64,000 nt of DNA from contig CAZFIA010000003.1 of the NCBI GenBank assembly GCA_964519335.1, positions 1-64,000 of the forward strand. The letters run 5' to 3'. Source of the DNA: JALZVT01 sp964519335. Lineage in GTDB: Bacteria > Pseudomonadota > Gammaproteobacteria > Pseudomonadales > Azotimanducaceae. A model generated the notes under the pieces. The model was not told the DNA's origin. It ran no database searches and was given only the letters and a program-made list of their open reading frames with translations. The position numbers and the translations under genes were made by a program. Within the stretch, counting starts at the first letter, position 1. Each line of letters opens with the position of its first letter. Shown here one piece after another: positions 43,398 to 53,085 of the stretch.

Positions 43398-44811
43398 GCA
43401 CAGGCTAGTCACCCGTCTGTGGGTTTTGATGTTGGTCTTGTTGGCACCTTCGCTGCAGGCTGCTGAGGAGGGATCGGACGAGCAGGCGCTGTTGCAAGGC
43501 ATTCGAATTCACAATGCGCCGAACTACACGCGGCTGGTTATCGACACAACGCAAGAGCTTGAATATCGGTTGGGCGGGCGCAACAAGGCGCAGTTTATTT
43601 CCCTCAATAATCTGTCTGCGGACTCCGAGTTCGATTTTGGCAGTGTTGACCTGACGGGCAGTCGAATTACAAAGCTAGAGCTAGATAAAGGCAGACCCTT
43701 AAAATTACGTGTGCCCACTTCAGTTGCGTTGCGCGCTGAGGCATTTCGATTGGCGCCAGTTGCACCATACGGTCATCGTTTGGTTGTAGACCTATTCGTT
43801 GATCTCGACGGCCAATCATCAAAGTCTGCGGCGCGAATGCGCTTCCCGAAAGACAAGCGGGATGTTGTTGTTGCTATTGATCCTGGGCATGGTGGGGAAG
43901 ACCCGGGTGCGCTTGGGGCCGGCGGCGTACACGAGGCCGATGTAGTCATGACGCTAGCGCGAAAGGTTGCCGATTTACTGGGTAAGAAAGCCGGGCTGCG
44001 AGTGGTACTCGTTCGTGACGGCGACTATTACGTTCGGCGCACTCACCGCAAAAACATCGCCCGTGATGCCCGGGCTGATCTCTTTGTATCGCTGCATGCA
44101 GATGCATTTAATAAAGCGAGCGTGCAGGGTGCATCAGTATACGCTTTGTCGCCGGGCGGAGCATCTAGCGAGGCGGCGGCATGGCTCGCGGCCAAGGATT
44201 CGCGTTCTGATTTAATGGGCGGAGTAGTGGGTGGAGTGGTTAGCGACGTAAGCCTTAAGGAAACCGACGCAGACCTTGCGCGTGTATTGCTAGATCTTTC
44301 GATGGACGCCCAGCGCAACGCCAGTTTGGCGCTGGCCGATAGTCTGCTCGTGGAGTTGGCAGCCAGTGTCGATATGCACAAGTTTACCGTCGAGGAGGCA
44401 AGCTTTGAGGTGCTGAAGTCGCCGGATATTCCGTCGGTACTGGTCGAAACCGGGTTTCTATCTAACCCGGAGGAAGCTCGACGTTTGTCCGATCCGGACT
44501 ATCAAAACAAGGTTGCCGCCGCGGTTGCACACGGAGTGATGAACTATGTGCACCAACACCCGCCGCCGGGTTCGCTCATCGCGCAGCTCCCTGATTCTGC
44601 AAAATCTGGCGCAAGTGCAAGACGCTCCGAGGCTGGCCGGCCTGGGCTGCTGGGGCGAGACGGTCGGCGGCGGCACGTTATTAAACCTGGCGATAGCCTC
44701 TCAGAGGTGGCTGCGCTATACGGTGTGAGCACCCAAGCCTTGCGTGCGGCTAACTCACTGGCCAGCGATCGCATCAAAATCGGTCAAGTGCTTAAGATTC
44801 CGTTACCCTGA
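43384..44811 (+). CDS. amiB: N-acetylmuramoyl-L-alanine amidase with LysM domain
   Basis: Periplasmic zinc amidase that splits septal peptidoglycan so daughter cells separate. The 475 residues start at ATG 43384 inside the end of tsaE. A signal peptide (ending LQA near residue 24) is followed by an AMIN domain, then Amidase_3 with DPGHGGEDPGA, SLHADAF and VETGFLSNPEE (metal ligands and catalytic Glu). A C-terminal LysM domain begins HVIKPGDSLSEVAALYGVS and binds cell wall. The LysM form is closer to Pseudomonas and E. coli AmiB than to AmiC. An EnvC- or NlpD-type activator is expected but not here. Confidence 0.93.
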   Translation: MHRNKHRLVTRLWVLMLVLLAPSLQAAEEGSDEQALLQGIRIHNAPNYTRLVIDTTQELEYRLGGRNKAQFISLNNLSADSEFDFGSVDLTGSRITKLELDKGRPLKLRVPTSVALRAEAFRLAPVAPYGHRLVVDLFVDLDGQSSKSAARMRFPKDKRDVVVAIDPGHGGEDPGALGAGGVHEADVVMTLARKVADLLGKKAGLRVVLVRDGDYYVRRTHRKNIARDARADLFVSLHADAFNKASVQGASVYALSPGGASSEAAAWLAAKDSRSDLMGGVVGGVVSDVSLKETDADLARVLLDLSMDAQRNASLALADSLLVELAASVDMHKFTVEEASFEVLKSPDIPSVLVETGFLSNPEEARRLSDPDYQNKVAAAVAHGVMNYVHQHPPPGSLIAQLPDSAKSGASARRSEAGRPGLLGRDGRRRHVIKPGDSLSEVAALYGVSTQALRAANSLASDRIKIGQVLKIPLP

Positions 44812-44821
44812 ACGCCAACCA

Positions 44822-46675
44822 ATGACAACCCGAATTCAACAACTCGATGAGGTTACCTCTAACCAGATCGCGGCAGGCGAAGTGGTGGAGCGCCCTGCAT
44901 CTATTGTTAAGGAGTTAGTAGAAAACTCCCTGGACGCCGGTGCTACCTCGATCTCGGTTCGCGTTGAGCAAGGCGGAGTTAAGCGCATTGTGGTTCAGGA
45001 CAATGGCTCTGGCATTGACGCGGGCGACTTGCGCCTCGCGTTATCGAGGCATGCGACAAGCAAGATTCTACGGGCCGAAGATCTGGATGGCGTGCAAACG
45101 TTGGGCTTTCGTGGCGAAGCCTTAGCCAGTTCCGCGAGCGTTGCGCGACTGACGTTGTGCTCAAAGAGCGGTGATGGCGATGCCGTTGCGCTGGAGGTTG
45201 AAGGTGGTGTCGAACTTGATCTGGGGCCGCGAGCTCATCCACAAGGCACAACGGTCACTGTTGAAGATCTGTTTTATAACACGCCGGCGCGTCGGAAGTT
45301 TTTGAAAACCGAGCGCACAGAACTTGGACATATCGAAACGACACTAAAACGTTTAGCACTCGCGCACTTCGATTCCGGTTTTAGCCTAACCCACGGATCT
45401 CGGCAGTTGATGAACCTGCCTCCATGCGTAGGTGCTGATGACCGGTCGCGGCGGGTTGCTGAAATTTTGGGTAGCGGTTTTATTGAAAGCGCACAGCTTA
45501 TTGATGAATCGAGTGTTGATGAGTCCAATAGGGAGATGCGCATTTGGGGTTGGATTGGTGACCCAACTTATACGCGAGCCCAGGCAACAGGGCAGTTCTT
45601 TTTTGTTAACGGTCGTGCTGTGCGCGACAAACTTATTGGTCATGCCGTACGACAGGCCTATCGCGATGTTATGTTTCACGGCCGGCAGCCCGTCTTCGTT
45701 GTTTTTCTAGAGCTGCCGTTTGATGAGGTCGACGTCAATGTTCACCCCACAAAACATGAAGTTCGATTTCGAAACTCACGCACTGTCCACGACTTTATTT
45801 TTGGCACGCTGAATCGCCTGCTGCGGGAGGTGCGGCCTGAGTTAATACCCGAGACAGGTTCCGGCGCAGTATTCGAAGGCGCAGGATTTGACGGCACGGT
45901 AAGAGAAACGGTCGCGGAAGCAAACTCGCAGCGTCGTTCTGGTTTGCAAGTTTCCGAAGCGATCGCGCTGCCTTTTGAATTTGATTCGAATCCGAACTCC
46001 GTTGTTGCAGCTCAGGTGGCTCCCCGATCCATCTCAGATACCTCTAATACGCCTAATCCCTCGGAGGAAGCGGAGGCGCCCCCCTCTGGACAAGCGCCGC
46101 TGGGTTACGCATTGGCGCAGCTGCAAGGTATTTATGTGCTGGCGCAGAACAGTTCCGGGATGGTATTGGTTGATATGCACGCGGCTCATGAGCGAATTAC
46201 CTATGAGCGTTTGAAAATCGAGCTTAAGGAGCGCTCCGTTGCCACTCAGCGTTTGCTTGTGCCGGTTGCGGTGGCTGTGTCCTCTGCCGAAGCCGACGTG
46301 GTTGAAGAACACGCGGCCCAACTGACAGAGCTTGGTTTAAGTGTTCATCGGTTGGGCAAGGATTTGCTGAGCGTACGCGAGGCGCCTTTGCTATTGCTCG
46401 ACGAAGATCTTGAGTCGCTGGTTCGAGACCTTGCAGCAGATCTTGCGCAGAACGGTGTTACCGATCGGGTAGAGTTTCAGCAAGAGCGATTACTTGCAAA
46501 CATCGCTTGCCGCGGGTCTGTGCGCGCCCACCGAACATTGACTATAGATGAGATGAACGCCCTTTTACGGGAGATGGAAATCACGCCCAATGCGGGTCAG
46601 TGTAACCACGGTCGACCCACCTATCGAATGTTCTCGATGCAAGAGCTGGACAGTTTCTTTTTGCGCGGGCAATAA
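44822..46675 (+). CDS. mutL: DNA mismatch repair protein MutL
   Basis: Links MutS recognition to strand excision. The protein has 617 residues from ATG 44822; the longer frame from 44744 would run into amiB. The GHKL ATPase has LDEVTSNQIAAGEVVERPAS, ELVENSLDAGA, DNGSGI, and TLGFRGEALASSAS. After a variable linker, the C-terminal dimerisation domain begins near YALAQLQGIYVLAQNSSGM. I see no DQHA(X)2E(X)4E endonuclease motif (DMHAAHERITYERL is the E. coli-like form). Methyl-directed repair therefore needs MutH or another nuclease. Confidence 0.96.
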   Translation: MTTRIQQLDEVTSNQIAAGEVVERPASIVKELVENSLDAGATSISVRVEQGGVKRIVVQDNGSGIDAGDLRLALSRHATSKILRAEDLDGVQTLGFRGEALASSASVARLTLCSKSGDGDAVALEVEGGVELDLGPRAHPQGTTVTVEDLFYNTPARRKFLKTERTELGHIETTLKRLALAHFDSGFSLTHGSRQLMNLPPCVGADDRSRRVAEILGSGFIESAQLIDESSVDESNREMRIWGWIGDPTYTRAQATGQFFFVNGRAVRDKLIGHAVRQAYRDVMFHGRQPVFVVFLELPFDEVDVNVHPTKHEVRFRNSRTVHDFIFGTLNRLLREVRPELIPETGSGAVFEGAGFDGTVRETVAEANSQRRSGLQVSEAIALPFEFDSNPNSVVAAQVAPRSISDTSNTPNPSEEAEAPPSGQAPLGYALAQLQGIYVLAQNSSGMVLVDMHAAHERITYERLKIELKERSVATQRLLVPVAVAVSSAEADVVEEHAAQLTELGLSVHRLGKDLLSVREAPLLLLDEDLESLVRDLAADLAQNGVTDRVEFQQERLLANIACRGSVRAHRTLTIDEMNALLREMEITPNAGQCNHGRPTYRMFSMQELDSFFLRGQ

Positions 46676-46679
46676 GTAG

Positions 46680-47651
46680 GTGAACACGCCCGCACCCTTC
46701 GGTCGCGTTGCGCTGGCCATATCGGGCCCCACAGCCATCGGTAAAACGGCTCTGGCGATGGCCGTAGCGGATGAGCTGCCAGCGCGCCTTATTAGCGTAG
46801 ATTCTGCGATGGTTTTTCGGCACATGAATATTGGCACCGCCAAGCCAACAGTCGCCGAACTCGAGTCATACCCGCATGCACTGATTGATCTTATTGAGCC
46901 GACGGCCAACTATTCTGCTGCCGATTTTGTGCGTGACGCTCGCTCTGAGGTGGAGCTTGCCTGGGAAGCCGATCAGCTGCCGGTTTTTGTGGGCGGTACC
47001 ATGCTGTACTTTCAGGCGCTGCGAGATGGCCTGGCTGAGATGCCCGACAGAGATGCCGCGGTGCGTGAAGACATTGAGCGCGCCGCGCGTGAGAAAGGCC
47101 TGCCTGCCTTGCACGCTGAGTTGGCTAAGCTTGATGCTGAGGCGGCAATAGGTATAGATCCCAATAATCATCAGCGAATCGTTCGCGCGCTTGAGGTGTA
47201 TCGGCTTACCGGCAAACCCATATCCAGTTTTTGGGCTACTGCGCATGAGGGTCTGTTACCCGGATTGGGAGGGCGGCTGTTCGAGCACGCGCTGGTGCCG
47301 AAAGATCGCACGCTTCTGCATGATCGTATCAATCAGCGCTTTGAAGCCATGCTGCGCGACGGATTTGTGGAGGAGGTGCAGGCCTTGTGGGCACGCGGTG
47401 ACTTGAAACCCGACATGACGTCTTTGCGATGCGTTGGTTACCGACAGCTGTTGCCGTTTGTCAGGGGCGAGTGTTCGCTTGCTGAAGCGACAGAGCGCGG
47501 CCAGGCTGCAACCCGACAGCTTGCCAAGCGGCAGCTCACCTGGTTGCGAGGTTGGGATCGAGCGGGACTCCTGCAATGCTGGGAATCTGCTGATGATCCA
47601 TGTACACACCTGCCTGCTATTCTGAAACAGGTTGCTGGGGATGCGCTCTAG
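46680..47651 (+). CDS. miaA: tRNA dimethylallyltransferase
   Basis: Adds the isopentenyl group to A37 of tRNAs reading UNN codons. The protein has 323 residues from GTG 46680. It has Walker A GPTAIGKTALA, SVDSAMVFRHMNIGTAKPT, VGGTMLYFQAL, and RCVGYRQLLPF near the C-terminus. mutL ends 4 bases before. It lies upstream of hfq as in most gammaproteobacteria, and in E. coli hfq promoters lie within miaA. Confidence 0.96.
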   Translation: MNTPAPFGRVALAISGPTAIGKTALAMAVADELPARLISVDSAMVFRHMNIGTAKPTVAELESYPHALIDLIEPTANYSAADFVRDARSEVELAWEADQLPVFVGGTMLYFQALRDGLAEMPDRDAAVREDIERAAREKGLPALHAELAKLDAEAAIGIDPNNHQRIVRALEVYRLTGKPISSFWATAHEGLLPGLGGRLFEHALVPKDRTLLHDRINQRFEAMLRDGFVEEVQALWARGDLKPDMTSLRCVGYRQLLPFVRGECSLAEATERGQAATRQLAKRQLTWLRGWDRAGLLQCWESADDPCTHLPAILKQVAGDAL

Positions 47652-47818
47652 TTTGGACCCCTATTTGCATTATGTTTAGGCGATGGCCATAGTTGTTCGT
47701 GCACCAGAGGGAGACGCCAGAAGCACGCTCTGCATAAGCCGATGGCAGGTTCCGTACCAGGGATTAAGGCTATGTGGTGTAAGTACAGGTAAGTGAAGGA
47801 CGCAAGGAGAATAACAAC

Positions 47819-48076
47819 ATGTCCAAAGGGCACTCACTTCAAGACCCCTATCTGAATACGCTGCGAAAGGAGCGGATTCCAGTTTCTATCTATCTGATTA
47901 ATGGCATAAAACTGCAAGGCCAGATTGAGTCGTTTGATCAGTTTGTGGTGCTGCTGCGAAATTCTGTTTCGCAAATGGTCTACAAACACGCTATCTCGAC
48001 GGTTGTGCCGTCGCGAAATGTCAAGCTTGCTGCCGCCGTCACTGGAGCTGAGGAAGAACCTGCAGTCGCCGAGTAA
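47819..48076 (+). CDS. hfq: RNA chaperone Hfq
   Basis: Hexameric ring that helps small RNAs pair with mRNAs. The protein has 85 residues, shorter than E. coli Hfq (102) and close to Pseudomonas Hfq (82). Sm1 contains LQDPYLNTLRKERIPVSIYL, and Sm2 contains VYKHAISTVVPSRNV. The C-terminal tail is short and acidic (TGAEEEPAVAE). An AAGGAG site precedes the ATG. The 167 bases before it contain no clear consensus promoter. Confidence 0.98.
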   Translation: MSKGHSLQDPYLNTLRKERIPVSIYLINGIKLQGQIESFDQFVVLLRNSVSQMVYKHAISTVVPSRNVKLAAAVTGAEEEPAVAE

Positions 48077-48107
48077 CATTCGCAGCGGCAGATGTTAGGC
48101 GTTCAAG

Positions 48108-49457
48108 TTGTTGTTTGAACGGCCCGCGGCTGGCCGCAAGGCGTTGCTCGTCCACGTTCGTTTTTCACAGAATGCGGAAGTTGATGAAACGGCAGAGCTG
48201 AAAGAACTGGTCACTTCTGCAGGCATGGATGTTTGTGGGCTCGTGCTGGCTCGCCGTACAACACCCCACCGCCGCTGGTTCGTTGGTAGCGGCAAGCTGG
48301 AAGAAATTGCTGCGCACGTGCGCTCCACTGGCGCTGATGTGCTGGTGGCAAATCATGAACTCAGTCCTACTCAGCAGCGCAACCTCGAAACGCATCTGAA
48401 ATGCGGGGTCCTCACTCGAACAGAACTGATCTTGACCATCTTTGCCGATCGCGCGCGGACTCATGAAGGGCAATTACAGGTGGAGCTCGCCCAGTGTCGG
48501 CACGCGCAAACCAGATTGGTGCGCGGTTGGACGCACCTTGATCGGCAAAAAGGCGGCGTTGGTATGCGCGGTGCGGGGGAGACCCAGATTGAGCTTGACC
48601 AACGAATGCTCGATGACCGCATCAAGAGCGTGCAGAAAAAACTCAGCCAGGTGCGCAAGCGCCGTGCTCAGGGTCGGCGCGCGCGCCGTCGCGCACAAAT
48701 CGCAACTATTGTGCTGGTGGGATATACCAATGCGGGCAAGTCCACATTGTTTAATGCGCTCACAGCAGGTGGTGCATTATCTGAGGATCGCTTGTTTGCC
48801 ACTCTCGATCCCACCATGCGGCAACTCGATGTGCCTGGTGTTGGTCAAGTGGTACTTGCAGATACGGTAGGCTTCATTCGAGACCTGCCGCATTCGCTGG
48901 TTGAAGCGTTCAAAGCAACGCTGGAAGAAGTGCAAGACGCTGACCTTCTGTTACTGATTGTTGATGGGGCCGACCCCGCCGCCGCAGAGCGACAGTCGGA
49001 AGTGCTTAAAGTACTCAAGGATATAGACGCCCATGAAGTGCCCAGGCTTACGGTCTACAACAAAGCAGATCTAATTGGGGAGAGATTGCCTGGTGCGTTG
49101 TCGGAGGTTTCTGGTGTGGGGGCTAGTCCCAATCCCGGTCGGGAGGAAGGGGGCCTGTCAGAGACGACGCCCGGGCAGAACGAAAAAAGTCGCTGGGTAA
49201 GTGCGCACACCGGGTCAGGTCTCGATGAACTCACGCAAGCCATCGGCACGGCATTGGGCCGCGAAGCCTTGCCCGTAAAAATTTGCTTAACGCCTGTTCA
49301 GGGTCGATTACATGCTTGGTTGCATTCTATTGATGCAGTCGTCGATGAGCGGAGTACCGAGCAGGGTGGTTGGGACATGCGGGTACTTATAGATGACCAG
49401 GGGCGACGTCGCCTGGATCAGGAGCAAGTAGAAATTACCCCTCACAGTAGACGTTAA
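48108..49457 (+). CDS. hflX: GTPase HflX, ribosome-splitting factor
   Basis: Binds the large ribosomal subunit and splits stalled ribosomes, for example after heat shock. The 449 residues begin at TTG 48108 or the next codon, TTG 48111; the latter matches the E. coli start (MFERPAAG against MFDRYDAG). The G domain has GYTNAGKSTLFNALT (G1, residues 205-219), DTVGFIRDLPHSLVEAF (G3), NKAD (318-321, G4) and SAHTG (365-369, G5). Between G4 and G5 there is a proline- and glutamate-rich insert (about 324-361) longer than in E. coli. It lies 31 bases after hfq. Confidence 0.94.
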   Translation: MLFERPAAGRKALLVHVRFSQNAEVDETAELKELVTSAGMDVCGLVLARRTTPHRRWFVGSGKLEEIAAHVRSTGADVLVANHELSPTQQRNLETHLKCGVLTRTELILTIFADRARTHEGQLQVELAQCRHAQTRLVRGWTHLDRQKGGVGMRGAGETQIELDQRMLDDRIKSVQKKLSQVRKRRAQGRRARRRAQIATIVLVGYTNAGKSTLFNALTAGGALSEDRLFATLDPTMRQLDVPGVGQVVLADTVGFIRDLPHSLVEAFKATLEEVQDADLLLLIVDGADPAAAERQSEVLKVLKDIDAHEVPRLTVYNKADLIGERLPGALSEVSGVGASPNPGREEGGLSETTPGQNEKSRWVSAHTGSGLDELTQAIGTALGREALPVKICLTPVQGRLHAWLHSIDAVVDERSTEQGGWDMRVLIDDQGRRRLDQEQVEITPHSRR

Positions 49458-49538
49458 CTGTCGAACCATTTGCCGATAACCCGTGGCCAGGTAGAAGTGA
49501 AATCGGTCAGGCTGTCCCGTCATCGCATATTGCGCCCA

Positions 49539-49567
49539 TTGCGAGTGAGGAAAGGGGTTCATAGAAT
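49539..49567 (+). promoter_or_regulatory. Probable sigma70 promoter for hflKC
   Basis: TTGCGA at 49539-49544 and TAGAAT at 49562-49567 are separated by exactly 17 bases, matching 4 of 6 and 5 of 6 consensus bases. It lies in the 194-base gap between hflX and hflK. The start would be near 49574, leaving a leader of about 75 bases. Confidence 0.5.
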
Positions 49568-49596
49568 GCACTCTGGTGGTTAGTATCACCTGTTGG

Positions 49597-49613
49597 CTCC
49601 GGTGCAACCGGAG
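49597..49613 (+). other. Hairpin in the hflK leader
   Basis: CTCCGGT and ACCGGAG pair perfectly around GCA. It is downstream of the likely hflKC promoter and 38 bases ahead of the hflK ATG. No T-run follows it, so it is more likely a leader structure than an hflX terminator. Confidence 0.5.
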
Positions 49614-49651
49614 GCTTATTCTCGATCCTGCTTTTTAGGTGGCACATATAT

Positions 49652-50788
49652 ATGGCTTGGAATGAACCCGGCGGCGATAAAGATCCCTGGGGCGGACGCG
49701 GCGGAGATCAGGGCCCTCCTGATCTCGACGAAGCGCTAAAAAAACTGCAGGGACAACTTTCTGGCATTTTCGGTGGCGGCGGTGGCGGCAATCGTGGCGG
49801 CAAGTCGAGCGGGCTAAGCATGGGCATGATCGGCGGTATCGCACTTATCGCCGTGCTGCTCTACCTGCTTAATGGTTTCTATATGGTGGATGAATCGGAA
49901 CGCGGCGTGGTGTTCCGGTTTGGCAAGATCCGCGAGGCCGTTGTGAATCCTGGATTGCACTGGTATCCGCGGATGATCGATGAGATTGAGTTAGTTAACG
50001 TCTCGAAAGTGCGAGAACACGAGCATCAGGCATTGATGCTGACCGAAGACGAGAACATCGTAGATGTTTCTCTGGTGGTGCAATGGATTGTGGATGACGC
50101 TCAGGATTTCGTAATTAAGGTTAAAGATCCTGAAGTATCTCTCGATCACGCCACCGAGTCGGCGCTGCGTCACGTGGTAGGCAGCTCGGTTATGGATTAT
50201 GTGATCACAGAAGGTCGAGCTGATCTAGGCGTGCAAGTACAAGAGCGGCTGCAAACATACCTGAATACCTACGGTACGGGCATACTCGTGCGAACTGTGA
50301 ACATCAACGAGACTGGTCCCCCGCGCGAAGTTAAAGAGGCGTTTGATGATGTCCAAAAGGCAAAAGAAGATGAGAGCAGGCTCGTAAACGAGGCCAACGC
50401 TTACGCTGAGCAAAAACTTCCGGAAGCGCGTGGTGCAGCACAGCAACAGCTTGAGGCTGCAAACGGTTATCGTGATCGAGTTATTGCGCGCAGCGAAGGT
50501 GAGGCAGACCGATTTGTGAAACTCTGGACCGAATATTCGCAGGCGAAAAAAGTAACCCGTGATCGTTTGTACCTCGACGCTGTTGAATCTGTTATGGCGA
50601 ACTCAAACAAGGTGTTGCTTGATGTTGAGGGGGGCAACAACATGCTCTATCTACCTCTCGATCAACTCCGAAATCGAGCCGCTAGCGAGGATGGTTTGTC
50701 CGATGCTGATTTGCGCAAGATCGCCGACCGGCTACGTTCCACCGCGACGCGTAGTGCTACCGGCACGCGTCGTGCAGACCCGCGCTAG
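49652..50788 (+). CDS. hflK: FtsH protease regulator subunit HflK
   Basis: Membrane protein of the HflKC complex that surrounds and modulates the FtsH protease. The protein has 378 residues. A glycine-rich cytoplasmic N-terminus (residues 1-50, including GGGGGGNRGG) precedes one membrane segment (MGMIGGIALIAVLLYLLNGF). A band-7 (SPFH) domain follows, with GVVFRFGKIREAVVNPGLHW. The C-terminal half has a coiled-coil region (LVNEANAYAEQKLPEARGAA). hflC follows 75 bases later. Confidence 0.95.
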   Translation: MAWNEPGGDKDPWGGRGGDQGPPDLDEALKKLQGQLSGIFGGGGGGNRGGKSSGLSMGMIGGIALIAVLLYLLNGFYMVDESERGVVFRFGKIREAVVNPGLHWYPRMIDEIELVNVSKVREHEHQALMLTEDENIVDVSLVVQWIVDDAQDFVIKVKDPEVSLDHATESALRHVVGSSVMDYVITEGRADLGVQVQERLQTYLNTYGTGILVRTVNINETGPPREVKEAFDDVQKAKEDESRLVNEANAYAEQKLPEARGAAQQQLEAANGYRDRVIARSEGEADRFVKLWTEYSQAKKVTRDRLYLDAVESVMANSNKVLLDVEGGNNMLYLPLDQLRNRAASEDGLSDADLRKIADRLRSTATRSATGTRRADPR

Positions 50789-50863
50789 GGCGTGAGCAAG
50801 ACGTAAACATCTTATGAGAAACGAAAGTACAAGATTCGCATTTAGAGAATCAGAGGATTTGGC

Positions 50864-51736
50864 ATGAGCTTCAGAACACTGATTATGGTCGTATTGTTGA
50901 TCGTCGTGGTTGCCGTGCTACGCGATTCAATCTATACAGTGAAAGAAACGGAGCGCGCTATAAAGCTGAGATTTGGCGCCGTTGTCGAAGCCGATGTCGC
51001 GCCCGGACTGCATTTTAAGCTCCCAATCGCCGACAATATTCGCAAGTTTGATGCGCGCGTGCTCACGCAAGACTCTGAGCCCGCGCGCTATTATTCGTTA
51101 GAAAAGAAACCGCTGATGGTTGACTCGTTTGCGAAGTGGCGTATTAAGGATGTAGGTCGCTACTACACAGCAACCTCAGGTGATGAGCGTAGAGGTCAAT
51201 CACTGTTGGCCCAGCGCGTAAACGAAGGATTGCGCAACCAAATCAGCCGGCGCGATATGCACTCTGTAGTGAGCGGAGAGCGAGAGGAACTTATGGTTGA
51301 GCTGCGTCATGATCTTGACGAGAGCATGCAGCGTGATCTTGGTGTCGAGGTTATTGACGTTCGTGTGAAACGCATCGACTTGCCCGACGACGTGCGTGGC
51401 GCGGTTTTTAATCGGATGAACTCCGAGCGTCAAATTGAAGCTCGCCAACATCGTGCTCAGGGTGAAGAATTAGCACTTGGCATTAAGGCCGATGCGGATC
51501 GGCAGGTGGTAGTAATCGATGCCAACGCTTATAAAGAAGCAGAACAGCTCCGGGGTGATGGTGATGCTCGCGCGGCTCAGGTCTATGCCGAGGCATTTAG
51601 TCGCGACTCCGAGTTTTATGAGTTTTACCGCAGTATTAATGCGTACACCAAGGTGTTTGGTAGTGATGGCGACCTGATGGTGGTTGACCCCAACAGTGAG
51701 TTCTTTAAATACCTTAAAGACTCAGGCGGTAGCTAA
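50864..51736 (+). CDS. hflC: FtsH protease regulator subunit HflC
   Basis: Partner of HflK in the FtsH-associated membrane complex. The 290 residues start with a membrane segment (LIMVVLLIVVVAVL) and continue with the SPFH domain (YTVKETERAIKLRFGAVVEA). RRDMHSVVSGEREELM and VRVKRIDLPDDVRGAVFNRM follow. The small DUF2065 gene often found between hflC and hisZ or purA is absent here. Confidence 0.95.
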   Translation: MSFRTLIMVVLLIVVVAVLRDSIYTVKETERAIKLRFGAVVEADVAPGLHFKLPIADNIRKFDARVLTQDSEPARYYSLEKKPLMVDSFAKWRIKDVGRYYTATSGDERRGQSLLAQRVNEGLRNQISRRDMHSVVSGEREELMVELRHDLDESMQRDLGVEVIDVRVKRIDLPDDVRGAVFNRMNSERQIEARQHRAQGEELALGIKADADRQVVVIDANAYKEAEQLRGDGDARAAQVYAEAFSRDSEFYEFYRSINAYTKVFGSDGDLMVVDPNSEFFKYLKDSGGS

Positions 51737-51795
51737 GCCTCCTCAATAACCGCTTCTATTCTCGCACAAGAGCAAGAGAAGGAAGGAGAAGCCCC

Positions 51796-53058
51796 GTGTC
51801 TCAAGATTTCTGGCGCCTGCCTAAAGGCGTAGACGAAGTGCTGCCGCCTCGAGCGCGGCGGTTAGAGCTATTGCGGCGCGCGGTTCTTGATTTGTTCGAT
51901 CTGTGGGGGTACGACTACATCGAGCCGCCAATTATCGAGTATCTGGACGCATTGCTGGTAGGCAACGACCTTAAGTTGCAGACCTTGCAGGTTGCTGATC
52001 AAGTTAGTGGTAGAACACTGGGTGTGCGGGCGGACATCACATCGCAAGCGGCACGGATAGACGCCAATTCCTTGTCGACGAGCAATCCTGCTGCCAAAAC
52101 AGATGCAACGCGACGGCTTTGTTACGCCGGCCCGGTTGTGAGGGCGAATCCCCAGGGGGTGCTTGAGTCCAGAGTGCCATTAAAGGCAGGGGCTGAAATC
52201 TACGGTTGTGTCGGCGTTGAGGCCGATCTTGAAATCATGTGCCTCGCGATTGATACCTTGCAGGCTGCAGGTGTGCGTGGTGCGGTTATAGAGCTTGGGC
52301 ACGTGGGATTTGTTCGTCACCTTGTCGATGAGCTTGGGTTGTCGGAGAACCTGCAAAGCCAGTTATTTGAAGCTGTACGTATTAAGTCTGAAGCCGATAT
52401 TACGATGATCATTGATAAGGCATTGGGTAAACCCGATCGAGCGGACTCGATCGATCACGGCCAGCCTGCACAACGGTTGTGCCAGCTGGTTCGGCTTATG
52501 GGTAACAACTCAGCTCTGGATGGTGCCCGGGCCTTATTCAACAAAATGCCGTCGGGCGAAAGCACGACCTCGACTCTTGATGCGAAGTTGCTGGAGCTGG
52601 TTGAGCAATTAGACTACTGTGCGTCCCGGCTGCGGCAGTTGCGACCAGCGACTCAGGTGCGTTTTGACTTGAGCGCTCCCGTGGGCTTTGGTTATCACCA
52701 TGCGTTGGTGTTTGCCTTATACGATCCCGGTCACGGACTGGCAGTCGCTCGTGGTGGTCGCTACGACGGCATAGGCGAGCAGTTCGGCGATGCCCGTCCA
52801 GCGACGGGGTTCGACGTAAATCTTAAAACCTTACTGGGTTTGCCTTCGGTTGAGGAGCAGCTAGATAGTGCTCCTGCTACTTCCGCGGTGTGGGTGCCTC
52901 TTGGCGTCGGTACCGAGGCCGATGGGCTGGATCAGGCCATAGAGAAACTCAGGGCGCAGGGAGTGCGGGTGGTGCAGGCCTTGAAAGAAAGTGATCGAAG
53001 GCCCGATGAATGTACTCGAGAATTGCAACACACAAGTAATGGCTGGGAGTCGCTGTGA
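51796..53058 (+). CDS. hisZ: ATP phosphoribosyltransferase regulatory subunit HisZ
   Basis: A histidyl-tRNA-synthetase-like protein without aminoacylation activity; it activates short-form HisG in histidine synthesis. The protein has 420 residues from GTG 51796 with GGAGAAG upstream. LPPRARRLELLRRAVLDLF, the class II motif 2 region LGVRADITSQAARI, and VARGGRYDGIGEQFG (motif 3-like) show the fold. No anticodon domain is apparent. The short HisG it needs is not in the window. The order hflC-hisZ-purA matches Pseudomonas. Confidence 0.93.
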   Translation: MSQDFWRLPKGVDEVLPPRARRLELLRRAVLDLFDLWGYDYIEPPIIEYLDALLVGNDLKLQTLQVADQVSGRTLGVRADITSQAARIDANSLSTSNPAAKTDATRRLCYAGPVVRANPQGVLESRVPLKAGAEIYGCVGVEADLEIMCLAIDTLQAAGVRGAVIELGHVGFVRHLVDELGLSENLQSQLFEAVRIKSEADITMIIDKALGKPDRADSIDHGQPAQRLCQLVRLMGNNSALDGARALFNKMPSGESTTSTLDAKLLELVEQLDYCASRLRQLRPATQVRFDLSAPVGFGYHHALVFALYDPGHGLAVARGGRYDGIGEQFGDARPATGFDVNLKTLLGLPSVEEQLDSAPATSAVWVPLGVGTEADGLDQAIEKLRAQGVRVVQALKESDRRPDECTRELQHTSNGWESL

Positions 53059-53085
53059 GCGACGAACTTTTTTTTGGAATCAGTA

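Noticed and set aside
49597..49613. Hairpin as an hflX terminator
   Set aside because: No T-run follows and it is 140 bases past the stop, downstream of a likely promoter.
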